NCBI GenBank assembly: GCA_963205525.1
Contig: CAUJJP010000151.1
Location: forward strand, 1-8,721
Reading direction: 5' to 3'
DNA: 8,721 nt
From: Pseudomonadota bacterium
GTDB taxonomy: Bacteria > Pseudomonadota > Gammaproteobacteria > Burkholderiales > Burkholderiaceae
In this document: piece after piece, positions 7,601-8,721 of the stretch
Layout of the letters: every line of letters starts with the position of its first letter
Numbering within the stretch: position 1 is the stretch's first letter
Program-made: the position numbers and the translations under genes
Notes under the pieces: generated by a model
The model's input: only the letters and a program-made list of their open reading frames with translations
The model's database searches: none
Told to the model about the DNA's origin: nothing

Positions 7601-7748
7601 GGCCGCCACGTCACCGTCGGATGCCCGATTCTTCGGGCAGTTGCTGGCCGGCCTGCCCCTGGATGCACGGGCCCGGACCGAGGCGGCAGCGCACCCGTTG
7701 ACGCCTGACGAGGTCCTGGCCGACATCACCGCATCCCAAGCGGGTTGA
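4626..7748 (+). CDS. AfsR/SARP-like transcriptional regulator with BTAD, NB-ARC-type NTPase and TPR domains
   Basis: This 1040-aa multidomain regulator begins, after a short Pro/Ala-rich N-terminus, with a SARP-type winged helix (about residues 17-110; LRLLGPPAL, then RRFQLLAVLALADGQWVTRDRLAQMLWP and ARSNLRTVVHRAR). The bacterial transcriptional activator domain follows to about 250 (HDPLDETAMAAMLQA, RLAEELGIAP). A P-loop NTPase comes next: Walker A GPGGVGKS (299-306, K305), Walker B LLVLDNAEH (D381), TSR (414-416) and GGMPLALEL (487-495), the NB-ARC GLPL equivalent. Residues from about 720 to 980 hold TPRs (for example LNSGSCLMALGRLDEAHARFQQAL). Such proteins are NTP-driven activators in which the TPR part senses a ligand or partner. 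The ATG at 4626 is favoured because conserved sequence starts soon after it. ATGs at 4536 and 4581 are in frame, and none has a clear Shine-Dalgarno. It is divergent from the HAD unit. The inducer is unknown. Confidence 0.93.
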   Translation: MPSTPPPSAHAAGESPALRLLGPPALMAGTSWLPFTPERRFQLLAVLALADGQWVTRDRLAQMLWPARDAAAARSNLRTVVHRARLLPGAQGLDATEQAIRWVVGHDVQAFLTALCSPDSTTRESAVSAGGGPLMEGLDDPGNPAWSDWLDTQRQRVAAAWQSAAWDWLAQADEPASRAAVADRLLAHDPLDETAMAAMLQAAIARGQVVATRQRFQAFTHRLAEELGIAPAQHLRELMARIDAPQVATTPAAPSESAATARPASSPDPGHDLVGRQMERAEARALLARADCRLLTLVGPGGVGKSRLARVVAGLTSPATDRSDADFPGGVWWVDLQDLTQASALLPRLARQLAVQTLDERTALAQVAAALPVQRSLLVLDNAEHLLGPAEHDALHTVLDGLLAAHPTVCLLVTSRVRLGATAPLQAAEWLLPVPGLAVPDDDSRDLDAASAFDAVQLFAHRARQADPRFELAAHLDAVIDIAGAVGGMPLALELAASWVRLMPAEAIADELRRSLDLLQRHPTARGQPARPEHVSVRDVLAQSVALLSPLERQALATVSVFQDGFTRDAARALGRQTSLPLLSALSDRGLLTTDTDGRFRLHPLVQTLGAELLTVDVVLADATWQAHSRHFAQFMNSLAPLTRGNLHQLVRAVDAEFANVCRAWETASAAGQSEALGQIVRPLWVYFEVTGRLQEGIRRLRPVLQRLEPLAGHDAQAGWALSRLRHGLSMLMHRGGHQADGLAVAEAGMAAGLQSGELEALVGCQLNSGSCLMALGRLDEAHARFQQALSLARDREDTHCIAWALGNLAVSHSALGDAQAAIVHGEQALQLDRQQGNQYQVAVHLVNLGAAQLEAGRLPAAIDWTRQAVQHTHDHGLVLFELHARSNLAGFLMREGRLDEARALTLQCLRAARTQGLLVVQAMQLTVLARMEVRAGRLDAALPPIREALGLVLGHGLQSELPLVLRTWAALCEGRGQVVQAARVLHCAIAMAATSPSDARFFGQLLAGLPLDARARTEAAAHPLTPDEVLADITASQAG

Positions 7749-7750
7749 AC

Positions 7751-7762
7751 CGCTGGCCAGCG
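7751..7762. repeat. 12-bp perfect palindrome after the regulator stop
   Basis: CGCTGGCCAGCG is fully self-complementary and begins two bases after the regulator's TGA. It could be a protein-binding site or a very short hairpin. It has no T-tract, so it is not a standard terminator. In DNA this GC-rich, a chance occurrence is quite possible. Confidence 0.4.
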
Positions 7763-7789
7763 CGGCCGCACCGGACCGCAGCAGGCGGC

Positions 7790-7834
7790 AGCCAACGCCC
7801 GTGAAACGCGGGTGAAGCGCCTGCCGGGCACAGT
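7790..7834 (+). promoter_or_regulatory. candidate SARP-type operator: 11-bp-phased direct repeats upstream of the small protein gene
   Basis: GTGAAACGC (7801-7809) and GTGAAGCGC (7812-7820) match at 8 of 9 bases and start exactly 11 bp apart. A third element in phase, AGCCAACGC (7790-7798), shares its last five bases (AACGC). Eight bases after the last repeat comes CACAGT (7829-7834), which keeps the A2, A4 and T6 of a -10 hexamer. SARP-family activators are known to bind heptamer-like direct repeats at 11-bp periodicity, with the last one about 8 bp before the -10. The gene just upstream encodes such a regulator. A start near 7841 would leave a leader of about 43 nt. The binding itself is inference. 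Confidence 0.45.
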
Positions 7835-7851
7835 GCGTTCCATCGGCAGGC
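7819..7851. repeat. 8-bp inverted repeat with 17-nt loop overlapping the candidate promoter
   Basis: GCCTGCCG (7819-7826) and CGGCAGGC (7844-7851) are perfectly complementary arms around a 17-nt spacer that contains the -10-like hexamer. It may act as an operator, or as an RNA hairpin in read-through transcripts from the regulator gene. No T-run follows, so intrinsic termination is unlikely. Confidence 0.45.
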
Positions 7852-7883
7852 CACCGGCCCGCTACTGACGCCGGGAGACCACG

Positions 7884-8108
7884 ATGGAGCGATCGACGAC
7901 CTACCTGCTCAAGGTCTGGCAGACCGCGGGCGGTGGCTTCCGTGCGCACCTGCGCGCCGTGGACCAGGAAGTGGCACTGGGCTTCGACGACGCCCAGGCG
8001 CTCGCGGCCCATCTGGTCGCGGCCTGCGCGCACGCCCTTGTACCGCCCCGCGCCAGCGCGGCCACGGGACCACCGGCGACCACGACGGGTGAGGTCTGCG
8101 GACGCTGA
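7884..8108 (+). CDS. small uncharacterised protein, 74 aa
   Basis: I do not recognise a named family. The start is well supported: GGGAGA (7873-7878) lies five bases before the ATG. The first half, TTYLLKVWQTAGGGFRAHLRAVDQEVALGF, alternates like two or three beta strands. DDAQALAAHLVAACAHAL is a likely amphipathic helix. The last 20 residues are Pro/Ala/Thr-rich and probably disordered. There is no signal peptide or membrane segment, so it should be cytoplasmic. It lies 135 bp after the SARP-like regulator and 97 bp before a secreted protein gene, all on the same strand, and a candidate operator sits just upstream. It might be an accessory or target of the regulator; that is inference. Codon use is consistent with the neighbouring genes. 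Confidence 0.62.
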   Translation: MERSTTYLLKVWQTAGGGFRAHLRAVDQEVALGFDDAQALAAHLVAACAHALVPPRASAATGPPATTTGEVCGR

Positions 8109-8205
8109 GCGTGTCCGCGCCACGGCGCCCCGGTCCGCCCATTGGCCCTTGCCCCCTTGCAATTCCCCTCGCTCCACCCGCACACCACCACCACGGAGAG
8201 ACAAC

Positions 8206-8721
8206 ATGAACATCACCCCCATGCCCGCGCCCTCATGCAGCCCTCTCACCCCAGCGCGCCTGGCCGCCGCCTGCGCGGCCTGGGTGTGCCTGGCGTCATC
8301 GGCACAAGTCGCGCCACCCGGCCTGCTGGAGACGCGGTCGGTGCAGACCATCGCGGGCCACTGCTGCTGGGACAACGCCTGGAACACGCAGTCGGCCAGT
8401 GGCGACGCGGAGTCCTACTACGTCGACAGCTGGGGCCTGTCCTGGGCCCGGATCAACGCGCAACCGGCGCAGTTCGGTCGGCTCGCCGGCGCGCTTACAG
8501 GGGGCAGCCAGCTGCCCGAGGGCTTTGTCGCCAGCGGCAGTGCCGTGGTGCTGCGCGACGCCTGGTCCGACCTGTTCACCATCAGCTCGACCACGCTGGC
8601 CGCCGGCACGCCGGTGCAACTGCAGCTGACGGTGTTGCTGGACGTGGACATGCTGACCGTCGACCCTGACGGCAGCAGCGGCATCGCCGGTGCCACCGGC
8701 CGCGCCGCAGCGGCAATCCAC
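8206..8721 (+). CDS. secreted protein of unknown function (C-terminus outside window)
   Basis: The frame stays open for 172 codons from an ATG at 8206, with a good Shine-Dalgarno (GGAGAG, 8195-8200) five bases upstream, and runs off the window. The N-terminus is a signal peptide: a polar stretch with no strong basic cluster, then the hydrophobic run LAAACAAWVCLASSA and likely cleavage after residue 33 (SSA|Q). The mature part contains HCCWDNAWNTQ (52-62, adjacent Cys53-Cys54 among aromatics) and then strand-rich sequence such as DAWSDLFTISSTTLAAGTPVQLQLTVLLD. That style is common in exported beta-sandwich proteins, including those with PEP-CTERM sorting tags in this bacterial group. The C-terminus needed to test for such a tag is missing. 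It lies 97 bp after the small protein gene and probably shares its transcript. Confidence 0.78.
   Translation, partial: MNITPMPAPSCSPLTPARLAAACAAWVCLASSAQVAPPGLLETRSVQTIAGHCCWDNAWNTQSASGDAESYYVDSWGLSWARINAQPAQFGRLAGALTGGSQLPEGFVASGSAVVLRDAWSDLFTISSTTLAAGTPVQLQLTVLLDVDMLTVDPDGSSGIAGATGRAAAAIH

Noticed and set aside
7751..7769. Intrinsic terminator from the palindromes just after the regulator stop
   Set aside because: Palindromes are present, but there is no loop of normal size with a T-tract; at most a protein-binding site.
8143..8161. Sigma-54-like promoter (TGGCCC ... TTGCA) before the exported protein gene
   Set aside because: The distance between the GG and GC elements is 13 bases instead of the required 10, so the spacing is wrong.

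Overview
The window is very GC-rich DNA, with G or C dominating third codon positions and long spurious open frames on the antisense strands. Gene content and protein style suggest a betaproteobacterium of the order Burkholderiales (Rubrivivax/Leptothrix/Comamonadaceae-like). That placement is inference from composition and family resemblance, not a search. I see no tRNA, rRNA, CRISPR array, transposase or IS end.

Left part (1-4511, all minus strand). Reading in the direction of transcription, the order is: a possible 21-codon leader ORF with the best ribosome binding site in the window; a HAD-IIB phosphatase whose start codon overlaps the leader's stop; a Nudix hydrolase of the CoA-pyrophosphatase type 10 bp further on; a 225-bp gap; a Leu/Ile/Val-type periplasmic substrate-binding protein with a probable Tat signal; ornithine cyclodeaminase 22 bp after it; a 231-bp gap holding a degenerate ~20-bp tandem repeat; and the N-terminus of what looks like PutA, cut by the window edge. 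The binding protein, cyclodeaminase and putative PutA make a plausible chain: amino-acid uptake, ornithine to proline, proline to glutamate.

Right part (4626-8721, all plus strand). A large (1040 aa) AfsR/SARP-like regulator has a winged-helix/BTAD N-terminus, an NB-ARC/AAA-type NTPase core and C-terminal TPRs. It is transcribed divergently from the HAD-Nudix unit. It is followed by a 135-bp gap, a 74-aa uncharacterised protein with a good Shine-Dalgarno, and the start of a secreted protein that runs off the window.

The most interesting signal is in the gap between the regulator and the small protein. A 9-bp direct repeat sits exactly 11 bp apart, with a weaker third copy in phase upstream. 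Eight bases after the last repeat is a weak -10-like hexamer. This is the architecture known for SARP-family operators. Together with an overlapping 8-bp inverted repeat, it suggests that the regulator directly controls the small protein/secreted protein pair. The regulator, its proposed operator, the small protein and the exported protein are my candidate for an undescribed system. The regulatory link is inference.
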